Under the pieces are notes generated by a model. The model saw nothing but the letters and a program-made list of their open reading frames with translations, did no database searches and was not told where the DNA came from. Made by a program: the position numbers and the translations under genes. This document shows positions 17,064-26,471 of a DNA stretch of 64,000 bases, piece after piece (positions within the stretch are counted from its first letter, which is position 1; every line of letters starts with the position of its first letter). Source of the stretch: Lachnoclostridium sp. An14 (GTDB taxonomy: Bacteria; Bacillota; Clostridia; Lachnospirales; Lachnospiraceae). Location of the stretch: NCBI RefSeq assembly GCF_002160755.1, contig NZ_NFLE01000002.1:124001-188000 (forward strand). Reading direction: 5' to 3'.

Positions 17064-20000
17064 CTACATCTGATAGGTGCGCAGATAGGTCTGGAGCTCC
17101 TGCATGAAGTCCTGATAGAAGGCCTTGATCTCCTCCCGGTTCCGGTCTGTGGCCACGTTTTGCAGCACGTTCTTTAAGAAATCGGGGGTGTATCTGGCCT
17201 TGATCTTCTTGGCCACCTCCAGATCTTCCTCCTCCAGGTTATCCAGCTTATCAGCCGCCTCCTCGATGATGCGCAGGCGCAGCTCCTCGTTCAGATCCTT
17301 GAAGGTGAGGTATGCCTGATAAACCGCGCATCTGCCGTAAGGCATCTTGTTGTTCTGCAGGTCCAGAACCTCCTCCATGCCAAACTCCTCATATTTGTAC
17401 ACGATCTTGCTCAGGCCCATCTCGGCGACTCCGGTGAAGATGGCGTTAAAGAAGTCTTTCTTTAACTTATCTTCCAATCCGCCAACCGACAGCTCCTCCT
17501 CAAGCTCTGTGATCTTCTTCTCCAGAGCGGCAGCCTTGTCCAGCTCCTTCTCCACGATCACTTCCACATCCGGGAATCTCAGGTAGTTGTCGCGAAGCAC
17601 ATCCTCCTCTGCGCCGGGTTTCGCTCCCTTGATGCTGATCGGCACGGTCTTGATGACGTTCTTCTCGGCGTACATATTGGCCTGGCAGTCTTTCAGGCTG
17701 TCGATCACCTCTACCAGCTTGCTCTGGTCTACCTTGCCGCCAACGTGGTAATCTCCGCACATGGCATCCAGATCCATGTCCTTCGTCACCTTCACCAGCC
17801 AGTTGACCGTATCGTAGAACACGATGCCCTTGGCTTTTGCCGTCTCCAGCTCATCCCCAAGCTTTTTATTCCGCTCGATAATGCGGTGCATCTCGTGGCC
17901 CGGCACCTTGAAACTGTCCGGAATGGGGGAGGGAAGGAACTTTCTCCAGTCTACCTCTCCCGCCTCGTAAAGGTGGCGGCCGGCGGAGGTATCGGCCTCA
18001 TAGGCCTTCTCCAGCTCCACCAGTCCCTGGTAGGCGTACAGCGGCACTCCGGTGTAGAACCGCATCATAAAGATCCGGTCCGTCAGGCCCGTCTTACGGA
18101 TGGAAACGCCCTCCGGCGTTCCGTACTCCTCTGCCGCATTCACGATCTCCGGCGTGTTGAAGGGAACGGAAATGGTGGAGTTCTTCGCCACCTCGTCCAT
18201 GTGGAACAGGGAGTTCCTCCAGAACAGAGGGTCTGCCTTGGTGGCCAGCTGAGCCTGAATAATATCTGTCTTGATCCGGTTCTGCAACATGATCGGATCC
18301 GTAGTGTTGAACTTGATCTGTAAGAAATCCTTGATGGTCTCCTGGGTGATGTCGGAAAACTGCTTGGTGATAAAGTCGGAGATCAGCTGGGTGATCTTAT
18401 TGGGATCCTGGGACAGCCACTTGGGATACTCGTCGAACATCCGCACGATGAAGTTCTTCATCACCAGGCTCACATCCAGATTCTTCACCGCATCGTCCAG
18501 CTGGCTCTGGATGTCCGGGATGTCCAGGATATGCCAGGTATAGCTGTTGGTCGTCCGGACTCCGGAAACCAGGATCCTGGAGTTGTCCTCAAAGGTGTCC
18601 TTCAAGGTATCTAACACGGTGGTGAGCACCTCGAAGAAATTGTTGTTTAACTCCTGCACCTGGGCTCTCAGGCTGCGAAGCAGATCCTGCATATATTTGA
18701 ACTTGTCGATGTTTAACAGATGGACGTACCAGTTGTTTAAAGCTCCCAGATAGTCGTTGGCCCGCTTGTCCGCGTTGCCGAACAGTCCGGTGTGAGCGCT
18801 CCTCAGCTGGGCCTCCGCGTTCTCCAGGTCGTTTCTGCGCAGCTGATCCTGACGGACCTCGGCGGACATCTTCTCGTCGTTCTTTGCGATGTAGCCGTCG
18901 ATGACGTGAAGCAGGTTCTTATTGTTCCTGCCGCACAGCATCCTCATGGCAAAGATGGGGCCGTACTTGGGATCCGTGGCGTAGGAGGTGTACAGGCTGC
19001 TGTAAATCAGGGAAATCAGGGAGGTGGTGGTATCCGGGATCTTGTAATCCTTTAACTTCTCCTCCATGGCCTTCCGGTTCTCCTGGAACTTGCCTAAGGA
19101 GGTGGCGGTCCAGGCGTCTGCCTTCTCCACCGGCATCTTGTTGCTGGCCACCAGATCTTTCGCGTCGTACTTGGGGAAGGGCACGTTAAAGCCCACTCCC
19201 TTGGTGAGACGGCTTAAAATCTGCTCGTAGGAAAGCTGGTTCTTCGTCACAAACTCCTGAAGCTGGTTGTCCGTGGGCGTGGCGTCAAACATGGAGTCGA
19301 AACGCTCAAACAGCTTCGCCCCCAGATAGGTGGCGATCTCCGACAGAGGCATCTCCGCGTTGGCCGCTCCAATGATGTTGTAGTCGATGGACGCGCCGTG
19401 GATCTTCTTGATGCTGTTCTTCGCCTGCTCCAGGTTGGAGATATGGCCCTGAAGGGTCTGGCCGCCGTCTGCCGCTCCCGCCGCCACTCCAGCGGGAAGG
19501 GTGACCTTGGACATAAAGGAAATCACGTAGTCCACAGCCACGCTCAGGCCGTAGTCGTAGCCGTTCTCCACAGCCACTCCGCCGGAAGTGGTGGAGGAAA
19601 TCAGGTAGCACAGCTCCACCGGAGGTTTCACCGTATCAACGCTGAAGGTGGAGTAGTTCTGTTTAAACCGTCCCTTGTTCTCCTCCAGGTTCATCAGATA
19701 GTCCAGCTCCTTCAGAGCGGAGTAGCCGTTCACCCGGATATAGTTGCTGACCAGGGGATCGCTGACAATCTCCGGTCTGGCCAGGTTCACATCGGGAAGG
19801 AAGAAATAGCCGCAGACTCTGGAACTTCCCGTCCGTCCCATGGACTCTAACACGTTCTGGACGATGTAGCAGGTGTCCACAAAGGCTCCGCTGCCTGTTC
19901 CGCCGGAAAGGCCGGAGAAAATGTGGATATTCAGTTCTCCCGTCACCCCTGCTGTCGCCTCGTTAATCATGGCTGTCAGCTTGGCCTTCAGGGCCGGGGC

Positions 20001-20450
20001 CTTGTCGATCAGCAGGAAACGGCCTACCTGACGGATACCGCCCGCCCCGTTTCCTGCATCTTTGATGGGAATATCTTCATGGTTCAGCCACTTCATCTCG
20101 TTGCGGCGGTTTAAGATGTCCTTGGCCGCGAAGGCTGCCTTGATGTCGCTGTTGGAGACGTCGAAATACTCCGTCTGGCGCTGAATCTCCCCGATGTCGG
20201 ACTGGGCTCCCAGCTTGGACGCGTCGGAGTCGATCAGCAGATACTTGATATTCTTATAGGTGGGGAGAGGGGCGTCCTCATCATCCGGTTTTAATCTCTT
20301 GTACACCTCTCGTTTCAATTTCTTGATCGCGTCGGATCCGGTTCCTCCGATGCCGATGCAGATGGTTGCATCCGGTTGTCTCTCAGACTTCTGGAAGTTG
20401 TTGATCACACCTCCGCCGGAACCTACCGACAATCTGTTATAAATGGCCAT
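17064..20450 (-). CDS. Tubulin-like GTPase, paralogue 1 (canonical signature)
   Basis: 1128 residues, Tubulin_2/FtsZ-like family. The N-terminal tubulin domain has T1 CIGIGGTGSDA (31-41), strand-end LLIDSDA, and a fully canonical T4 signature SGGTGSG (182-188), plus the family motif NGAGGIRQVGRFLL (134-147). After ~480 comes a long mostly helical region unique to these large tubulins, with DWRKFLPSPIP near residue 838, a coiled coil near 990-1030 and a conserved end KMPYGRCAVYQAYLTFKD. Start ATG 20450 follows AGGAGG. Of the three tandem paralogues this is the one with the best nucleotide-binding loop, so it is the likely GTP-hydrolysing filament subunit. Confidence 0.92.
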   Translation of the reverse strand: MAIYNRLSVGSGGGVINNFQKSERQPDATICIGIGGTGSDAIKKLKREVYKRLKPDDEDAPLPTYKNIKYLLIDSDASKLGAQSDIGEIQRQTEYFDVSNSDIKAAFAAKDILNRRNEMKWLNHEDIPIKDAGNGAGGIRQVGRFLLIDKAPALKAKLTAMINEATAGVTGELNIHIFSGLSGGTGSGAFVDTCYIVQNVLESMGRTGSSRVCGYFFLPDVNLARPEIVSDPLVSNYIRVNGYSALKELDYLMNLEENKGRFKQNYSTFSVDTVKPPVELCYLISSTTSGGVAVENGYDYGLSVAVDYVISFMSKVTLPAGVAAGAADGGQTLQGHISNLEQAKNSIKKIHGASIDYNIIGAANAEMPLSEIATYLGAKLFERFDSMFDATPTDNQLQEFVTKNQLSYEQILSRLTKGVGFNVPFPKYDAKDLVASNKMPVEKADAWTATSLGKFQENRKAMEEKLKDYKIPDTTTSLISLIYSSLYTSYATDPKYGPIFAMRMLCGRNNKNLLHVIDGYIAKNDEKMSAEVRQDQLRRNDLENAEAQLRSAHTGLFGNADKRANDYLGALNNWYVHLLNIDKFKYMQDLLRSLRAQVQELNNNFFEVLTTVLDTLKDTFEDNSRILVSGVRTTNSYTWHILDIPDIQSQLDDAVKNLDVSLVMKNFIVRMFDEYPKWLSQDPNKITQLISDFITKQFSDITQETIKDFLQIKFNTTDPIMLQNRIKTDIIQAQLATKADPLFWRNSLFHMDEVAKNSTISVPFNTPEIVNAAEEYGTPEGVSIRKTGLTDRIFMMRFYTGVPLYAYQGLVELEKAYEADTSAGRHLYEAGEVDWRKFLPSPIPDSFKVPGHEMHRIIERNKKLGDELETAKAKGIVFYDTVNWLVKVTKDMDLDAMCGDYHVGGKVDQSKLVEVIDSLKDCQANMYAEKNVIKTVPISIKGAKPGAEEDVLRDNYLRFPDVEVIVEKELDKAAALEKKITELEEELSVGGLEDKLKKDFFNAIFTGVAEMGLSKIVYKYEEFGMEEVLDLQNNKMPYGRCAVYQAYLTFKDLNEELRLRIIEEAADKLDNLEEEDLEVAKKIKARYTPDFLKNVLQNVATDRNREEIKAFYQDFMQELQTYLRTYQM

Positions 20451-20553
20451 ACTCGTTTCCTCCTGTTTTTGTATTTATTTGAAATTTTCATTTCCAGCAA
20501 TGTCATAGCGGGCGGCTGCGCCGGCAGCCATTCCCTTCTGCGCAGGATCCTTC

Positions 20554-23500
20554 CTACGCCTGGTAAAGGAGCAGGAACTTCCGCAGCGCCTGTAAAAACT
20601 CCTCATAAAACCGTTCCACAGACGCTCTGTCCGGATCCTGTTTTACCGCGTCCAGCAGAATCTCCAGAACCTCCGGAGAGTGCCTCTCTCTCAGCCGTTC
20701 GGCCGCTTTCAGGCTGTCTTTCGTCAGATGGTCGATCCGCTCCCCGGTCTCATCCTGGATCAGGGCCGCCATCTCGTCGCTTACGTCTTTAAAATTTAAG
20801 TATGCCTGGTAGACCGCGCATATGCCGTAAGGCATTTTGCTGTCCTGAAGGACTAACGTCTCCTCACTCCCCAGATCTTCATACCGGTAAACAATTCTGG
20901 ATACCTCCGTTTCGATGGTACCGGCAAATATGGCGTCAAAGAACAGGTGCTTTCTCCTGTCCTCCTTATCCTTCTCCAGAAGGGCCGTAAGCTCCGCGAT
21001 CCGTCCGTTTATCTCCCGGATCTTCTCCAGTTCCGTTTCCACAAGCATCTGGATATCCGGGAAACGCAGGTATTCATCCCGGAATACCGCGTCCTCCAGC
21101 CCGCTTTTGGCATTTCCCATGGGGATCTCCACGATCCGGTCCAGCCGTTCCCCGTCGTACCTGTGGTCTCTGTCATCCTTCAGCCTTTGGATGACGGCCG
21201 CCGCGTTCTCCACGGAACAGGGTTCCAACACCGTCTTCCGATCCAGCTCCCTTGAAATTCTTACGATCCATCTGTCCCGGTCAAACAGCACAATCTTCTG
21301 TTCCTTTGCTTCCTCCAGCCTTTTAATCAGCCCCTCATTGCGGGCTTTGATGCGGCTCCGCTCATATCCAGGGACGCGGAAACTGTCCGGAATGGGAGAG
21401 GGAAGGAACTCCCTCCAGTCCAGAGCCTCCGATTCATAGAGGTGGCATCCCCGTTTATCGGGAATCTCCTCATATACCTGCTCCAGCTCCAGCATCCCCC
21501 TATAGGCACAGAGGGGGGCTGCGGTGTAGCTCATGCAGACGATCCGGTCACTCAGCTCTGTCCTCCTTGCGCCACCTTCATAACCGTTTGGCAGCCGCGG
21601 GACATCCCAGGGAATCAGGAACCGGCTCATCTCCGGCATCTCACTTTCAGGATAGAGAGGCTCCATGGAGGCACGCCGGCGCTCCTCTGTCTGTTTCGTC
21701 AGTTCCAGGATCGTCCCGCGGATCACCTCCGCCAGCTCCCGTTCATTTTCTGCCCCGTACCATTCCTTTAAAAAGTCTGTTACGGTTTTTCCCATGATGT
21801 CCGGGAACTGATTCGCGATGAACTGGGAGAGGATGAGCGCCAGGAGCTCTGGCCCGTCCTCACTGCCAGGTCCCCATGGATACTGTTCCGTCATCCTGGT
21901 AAGAAGACCGGCCATGGCCGCATCTCCATTTACCTCCTCCACCGCCTGATCCAGGCTGCGCTTAAACTCCGCCGTATCCCAGATATGGAGGCCGCAGCCC
22001 GTTTCTTCCCCGCCGGTTAAAAGGAAATCCCGTTCTTCCTCAAAAGCGTCGCCCATATCCCTCAGCGTCTTTTCCATGTCCTGGAAATACGTATGGTACA
22101 GCTCCTTTGCCTGGGCTCTCACCCGCTGGAGGAGTTCCCCCATCTGACGCCATTTCTCCATATGCAGCCGATGGACATACTGGTCGCCCAGCGCCTTTAA
22201 ATACGCTTTGGCCCAGCGCCCCCCGGCTCCCAGAAAGCCGGCGCGGGACTTTTTCAGCTGAATGAGGGTTTCCTGCACTGCCTGTGCCAGAAACTCCTCC
22301 CGGCTCTGTTCCTCCGCCAGCCTGGTTTCGCTGTCCGCGATATAGCCGTCGAGGATCTGGAGCAGATTCGGCCCCGGCTCGCCTCCCAGCATATTGGCGG
22401 CGAAAAACGGGCCGTAATTTCTATCTCTCACATAATCCAGAAACAGGCTGGAATATATCCTGGAAACCAGGGAATCTCCCCCTCTTGCAGGCTCGTACCC
22501 CCTTAAGGGCTGCTCCATCGCCTTTCTCCTTTTCCGGAGCTTTTCTTTCTCCTGGGAAAGCCACGTTTCCGCGAAATCCACGGGAAGGCGCTCCTTCTGA
22601 ATCAGGGTCTCCGGCTCATATTGGAGAAACGGGACCTCAAAGCAGCTCTCCTCCGTCAGCCGCTCCAGAATCTGATCCAGTGACAGCTCATTTTTTTCTA
22701 TAAAGAAGGAAAGATGGGATCCCTCCGGGGCCGCCTCACGGTCAAAGGAAAACCGTTCAAACAGCTTTGCCCCCAGATAGGAAAGAATCGGATCCCAGGG
22801 CACCTTTACTTCCGCCAGGCCGGGAATGGCGTATCCGCAGTACGCGCCATACGTTTTTTTCACAGTATCCGACAGATACCTGCATTCCGCGGAAATTTGG
22901 ACTCCCAGACAGTCCATATAACCAGGCTCCGCCGGTTTCACCAGCAGAGCAAGGGCCCAGTCTGCCGCCATGCACAGGGTCCGGCGGTAAACCGCCTCCC
23001 CGTCCTCATCCGTTTGGCCTGCGGCAGGAATGAGGCAGCACAAATGTACCGGGGCTTTCTGGCTGTCAATGGAGAATGTTTCGTAATCCTGCCGGAACCT
23101 TCCTCCATTCTTCTCCAGGCTCATCAGATAGTCGATCTCTTTCAGGGCCGCGTATCCGTTCATCCGCAAAGCCTTCGCAAGCGCCGGATTCCGGCTGATG
23201 GCCGGAATGGACAGCTGCGTCTCCGGAAGAAAGAGGTATCCGAAAAGGGTCACCATACGGCGCTGCATTCCCATGGAAGCTGCAATATCCTGAATGATAT
23301 AGCACACATCCGCGAAAATCGCTCCCCCCGTTCCGCCGGAAACGCCGGTGTAAATGCAGACGTCAACATCTTTATCCCCTTTTGCCGCCTCGGTGAGCAG
23401 CATTGCCAGCCTCATTCTCAGCCTCCGGGCATTTTCCATCAGCAGAAACCGCCCCACCTGGCGGATCCCGCCGGCGCCGTTTGCCGTTTCCAGAGACGGA

Positions 23501-23865
23501 AGATCCGGGTTCAGCCACTGCCTGTCCCTTCCGGCCTTGGCTTTTGCCAGCGCTCCCGCCATATTTTCACAGCGTAAGCAAAAATATTCCGACTCATCCA
23601 GACTCTCGTCTGAGGATTCCTGACCGGTTTCCCCGCAGCCATCAGAGTCGATCACCAGGAATTTTATGTTCTGATGCACCGGCGCCCCGGCCCTCTCCTG
23701 GTCCGGCCGAACCCATTTGCACACCTCATTTTTTATATGCGAAACCACGTCGGCTCCCGTTCCGCCCAGCCCGATATAGATCGTGGCCCTCTCGTGGGCG
23801 TCTGCTTTGTGGAGTGGATTGCAGAGTTCTCCGTTCCGTTTCAAAGATTTTCGTTTCTCTGCCAT
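20554..23865 (-). CDS. Tubulin-like GTPase, paralogue 2 (altered T4 loop)
   Basis: 1103 residues from ATG 23865; the AGGAGG at 23880-23873 is spaced correctly for this ATG and too close for the GTG and ATG just before. It has T1 IGLGGTGADV, a T4 variant SGGTGGA (176-182) and the conserved NGAGGIRQVGRFLL. It lacks the N-terminal SxGGGVxN segment found in paralogues 1 and 3, replaced by a basic stretch KRKSLKRN. It keeps the complete C-terminal region, including DWREFLPSPIP and KMPYGICAVYQAYLNFKD. The protein aligns colinearly with paralogue 1 along its whole length, so it arose by tandem duplication. A 103-bp gap with a small GC hairpin (about 20515-20530) separates the two. Confidence 0.9.
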   Translation of the reverse strand: MAEKRKSLKRNGELCNPLHKADAHERATIYIGLGGTGADVVSHIKNEVCKWVRPDQERAGAPVHQNIKFLVIDSDGCGETGQESSDESLDESEYFCLRCENMAGALAKAKAGRDRQWLNPDLPSLETANGAGGIRQVGRFLLMENARRLRMRLAMLLTEAAKGDKDVDVCIYTGVSGGTGGAIFADVCYIIQDIAASMGMQRRMVTLFGYLFLPETQLSIPAISRNPALAKALRMNGYAALKEIDYLMSLEKNGGRFRQDYETFSIDSQKAPVHLCCLIPAAGQTDEDGEAVYRRTLCMAADWALALLVKPAEPGYMDCLGVQISAECRYLSDTVKKTYGAYCGYAIPGLAEVKVPWDPILSYLGAKLFERFSFDREAAPEGSHLSFFIEKNELSLDQILERLTEESCFEVPFLQYEPETLIQKERLPVDFAETWLSQEKEKLRKRRKAMEQPLRGYEPARGGDSLVSRIYSSLFLDYVRDRNYGPFFAANMLGGEPGPNLLQILDGYIADSETRLAEEQSREEFLAQAVQETLIQLKKSRAGFLGAGGRWAKAYLKALGDQYVHRLHMEKWRQMGELLQRVRAQAKELYHTYFQDMEKTLRDMGDAFEEERDFLLTGGEETGCGLHIWDTAEFKRSLDQAVEEVNGDAAMAGLLTRMTEQYPWGPGSEDGPELLALILSQFIANQFPDIMGKTVTDFLKEWYGAENERELAEVIRGTILELTKQTEERRRASMEPLYPESEMPEMSRFLIPWDVPRLPNGYEGGARRTELSDRIVCMSYTAAPLCAYRGMLELEQVYEEIPDKRGCHLYESEALDWREFLPSPIPDSFRVPGYERSRIKARNEGLIKRLEEAKEQKIVLFDRDRWIVRISRELDRKTVLEPCSVENAAAVIQRLKDDRDHRYDGERLDRIVEIPMGNAKSGLEDAVFRDEYLRFPDIQMLVETELEKIREINGRIAELTALLEKDKEDRRKHLFFDAIFAGTIETEVSRIVYRYEDLGSEETLVLQDSKMPYGICAVYQAYLNFKDVSDEMAALIQDETGERIDHLTKDSLKAAERLRERHSPEVLEILLDAVKQDPDRASVERFYEEFLQALRKFLLLYQA

Positions 23866-23902
23866 TGCCATCACCTCCTTTCTTCATCTGCCCTTTCCTC
23901 CC

Positions 23903-26332
23903 CTATCTCCTTCCCCGCAATTCCTCCGGGATGGGGGACGGGAGGAACGTCCTCCAGTTTAACTCCTCCGTCTCGTAGAGATGAAGTCCGGCGGAGTGGT
24001 CGTCCTCATAAGCCTGCTCCAGCTCCCTCAGGCCGCCGTAGGCGTAAAGCGGGAGTCCGGTCCAGACGTGATCCAGGACGATCCGGTCCGTCACATCCGT
24101 ATAGCTTACGGAAACGCCGCCGGGATTTCCTGGAATGACCGCCGCATTTGCCAGCACCGGCGCATTGGAGGGGACAAAGAAGGCCGATTCCACGCCCAGC
24201 TCCCCCGTGGGAAATCCTGCGCTCATCCAAAACCGTGGTTTCGCCCTTTCCACCATCTCATACAGCGCGGCGCCTATGTGATTTCCAGGATAAATTCCGT
24301 GGAACTGCATCATGCTCATCAGGATGATCCCCGGAAACTGTTCCCGGATAAATTTTGAGATCATCTGGGATATTTCCATCGGATTTCCAGGCATCCACCG
24401 GAGGGACTGGTCAAACATTCGCACTGAGAGATCACGAATCACCTGGTTAATATCCAGGCTATTCACCGCGCGGTCCAGCTCATATTTCAGTGTGCCGTCC
24501 AGCCTGCCGCTCAGCACTCCGGCATTGTCGTCGAAGGTTTCTTTCGCGTTCCACAGGACGTCTGCAATCCCACCGAACAATCCCTTCTTCATCCGCTCCA
24601 GCTCAACTCTCAGGCGGTTTAAAACATCTTTCATACAGTAACACTGCACCATGCGGAGCCGGTGCGAATACAGGCTGCTTAAGGCTGTCAGGTAGCCATC
24701 GGCCTGTTTCTTCCCGTTGTTGAACACCGTAAGACGGGTGTTCCTTAACTGAGCCTCTGCCGCTTCTGCATCCTCCTCCAGCTTTTTCTCCAGCCTCTCC
24801 TCGACAGCGAGGATCCCCTTATTCTCCGTGATACATCCATAGAGGATGGCAAACAAGCCAGGGTATCTGTCATCCAGCATCCTCGCGGCAAAAACAGGGC
24901 CGTATCCGGGATTCGTGGCATAGCCGGCATACAGTTCTTTGTATATCTGGAATACCAGGCTTTCCATATCCGTCAGGGGTTCCTTACTTCCCAGAGGCGC
25001 GGACTCCATATTCTGCCTCATTTTATCTTCGGCGTCTCTCAGCCAGGCCTCCGCGTCCGCTCTGGGGTTCGCGATGCCGTAGATCAGATCCTTCGGGGTA
25101 TATTCGCGGATAGGAAACGAATCGACTACCCCCTTCATCAGGTGGCGCTGGATATTCTCATAAGAGAGAATCCCCTTTGCCATAAACGCCCGGAGGTCTT
25201 CCTCCATGGGCCTGGCGTCATACATGGGGGTAAGCCGCTGAAACAGTTTCGCCCCCAGGTAAGTGGCGATGTCCTGAACCGGCATTTCCGCGGCGGCGGC
25301 GCCCAGGATGCTGTAACCGCTGTACGCTCCGTACCGCATTGACGCCTGCGGATTCCCCGGCGCTGCCGCCATCCACAGACGCGATTTCATCAGGCGGGTA
25401 AATACGTGTTCTGCCGCAGCCTCCAGCGCCCGGTCATAATCATCCCGCACACGGGTTCCATCGGGGGCAGGGGTGGCGCCGGAGACCAGAAAACACTGAT
25501 CTACCGGAGGACGGACCGTGTCCACGAGGAAATCCCCGTAGTCCTGCCGGAACCTCCCCCCGTTCTGTTGCAGGTTCATCAGGTAGTCTAGCTCCTTTAA
25601 GGATGCGTAGCCGTTGGCCCTCAGATGTTTAGCGATCAGAGGACTTTCATAAAAGATCCATTTCGACGGATTCACATCCGGCAGAAAGAAACAGCCGTAT
25701 ATCCGGCTCGGCCTGCCGCCCCTTACATCCTCTAATACGCTGCGCACAATGTAGCAGGTATCCAGGAACCCGCCTCCTCCCACGCCTCCGGAGAGTCCGG
25801 AAAAAATATAAATATCCACCTGGCCGCTTTGGCTGCACGAGGCGGCCTCAAGGATCACAGATGTCAGCTTTTGCCTTAGCTCCCCGGCCTTGTCCATCAG
25901 CAGAAAACGGCCCAACTGCCGGTTCCCGCCTCCGCCATACGCTGCATCATACACCTGCAAATCAGGATTCAGCCATTTCATTTCCTTCCGTCTTTTCAGG
26001 ATGCCGCTCGCAAACGCTTCCCTGATATTGCCGTTCGAGATGGAAAAATACTCTGACAGCCGGTCAAGCCTGCCGGTCACCGGCCCCTGATTCGCCATCT
26101 GGGCATCGGCGTCGATCAGCAGATACCGGATATTGGTGCAGCTGGGGGGTGCCAGGGGATCTTCGCTGTAAGGTTTTAAATGCTGGGATACCTTCCGTTT
26201 CAGCTTGACAAGGGCGTCTCTCCCCGTCCCGCCCAGTCCGATGCAGACTGCAGCGTCCGAGGTTCGGTCCCCTCGGCAAAAAGGATTGTCCACCCCGCCG
26301 CCGTCTGCGATGGAAAGCCATTTATAGATCAT
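23903..26332 (-). CDS. Tubulin-like protein, paralogue 3, C-terminally short with degenerate T4
   Basis: 809 residues from ATG 26332 (AGGAGG nine bases upstream), which restores the alignment MIYKWLSIADGGGV to paralogue 1; an upstream in-frame start at 26374 has no support. T1 IGLGGTGRDA is intact, but the T4 loop is SGGVGGG (181-187), losing the Thr of SGGTGSG. The protein stops right after the shared motif NWRTFLPSPIP, so the ~290-residue C-terminal region of the other two is absent. The stop is clean, with a short gap to the next start, and no remnant of the missing part is visible. It probably caps or modifies filaments rather than hydrolysing GTP itself. Confidence 0.88.
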   Translation of the reverse strand: MIYKWLSIADGGGVDNPFCRGDRTSDAAVCIGLGGTGRDALVKLKRKVSQHLKPYSEDPLAPPSCTNIRYLLIDADAQMANQGPVTGRLDRLSEYFSISNGNIREAFASGILKRRKEMKWLNPDLQVYDAAYGGGGNRQLGRFLLMDKAGELRQKLTSVILEAASCSQSGQVDIYIFSGLSGGVGGGGFLDTCYIVRSVLEDVRGGRPSRIYGCFFLPDVNPSKWIFYESPLIAKHLRANGYASLKELDYLMNLQQNGGRFRQDYGDFLVDTVRPPVDQCFLVSGATPAPDGTRVRDDYDRALEAAAEHVFTRLMKSRLWMAAAPGNPQASMRYGAYSGYSILGAAAAEMPVQDIATYLGAKLFQRLTPMYDARPMEEDLRAFMAKGILSYENIQRHLMKGVVDSFPIREYTPKDLIYGIANPRADAEAWLRDAEDKMRQNMESAPLGSKEPLTDMESLVFQIYKELYAGYATNPGYGPVFAARMLDDRYPGLFAILYGCITENKGILAVEERLEKKLEEDAEAAEAQLRNTRLTVFNNGKKQADGYLTALSSLYSHRLRMVQCYCMKDVLNRLRVELERMKKGLFGGIADVLWNAKETFDDNAGVLSGRLDGTLKYELDRAVNSLDINQVIRDLSVRMFDQSLRWMPGNPMEISQMISKFIREQFPGIILMSMMQFHGIYPGNHIGAALYEMVERAKPRFWMSAGFPTGELGVESAFFVPSNAPVLANAAVIPGNPGGVSVSYTDVTDRIVLDHVWTGLPLYAYGGLRELEQAYEDDHSAGLHLYETEELNWRTFLPSPIPEELRGRR

Positions 26333-26417
26333 CGCGCCATTCCTCCTCATCCCACGGCAAATCACGGTCCCCACGACCGTCCGTTTCCTCTGTCGGGAAC
26401 GTGCCTTTGCCGGAAAT

Positions 26418-26460
26418 CCCGTTTTGCAGGGCGGAGAATCTCCGACCCCCGCAAAACGGG
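26418..26460. repeat. Long hairpin between VWA and tubulin genes
   Basis: Arms CCCGTTTTGC (26418-26427) and GCAAAACGGG (26451-26460), with an inner GGAG/CTCC pairing, give an almost continuous stem. It lies in the 140-bp gap after the VWA gene. No U-run follows on the minus strand, so it looks like a processing or stabilising element rather than a terminator. Confidence 0.75.
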
Positions 26461-26471
26461 AATGCTTATCC

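Noticed and set aside
17064-26332. Cell-division FtsZ genes
   Set aside because: Proteins are two to three times FtsZ length, occur in triplicate, lack the FtsZ C-terminal peptide and are not near division genes.
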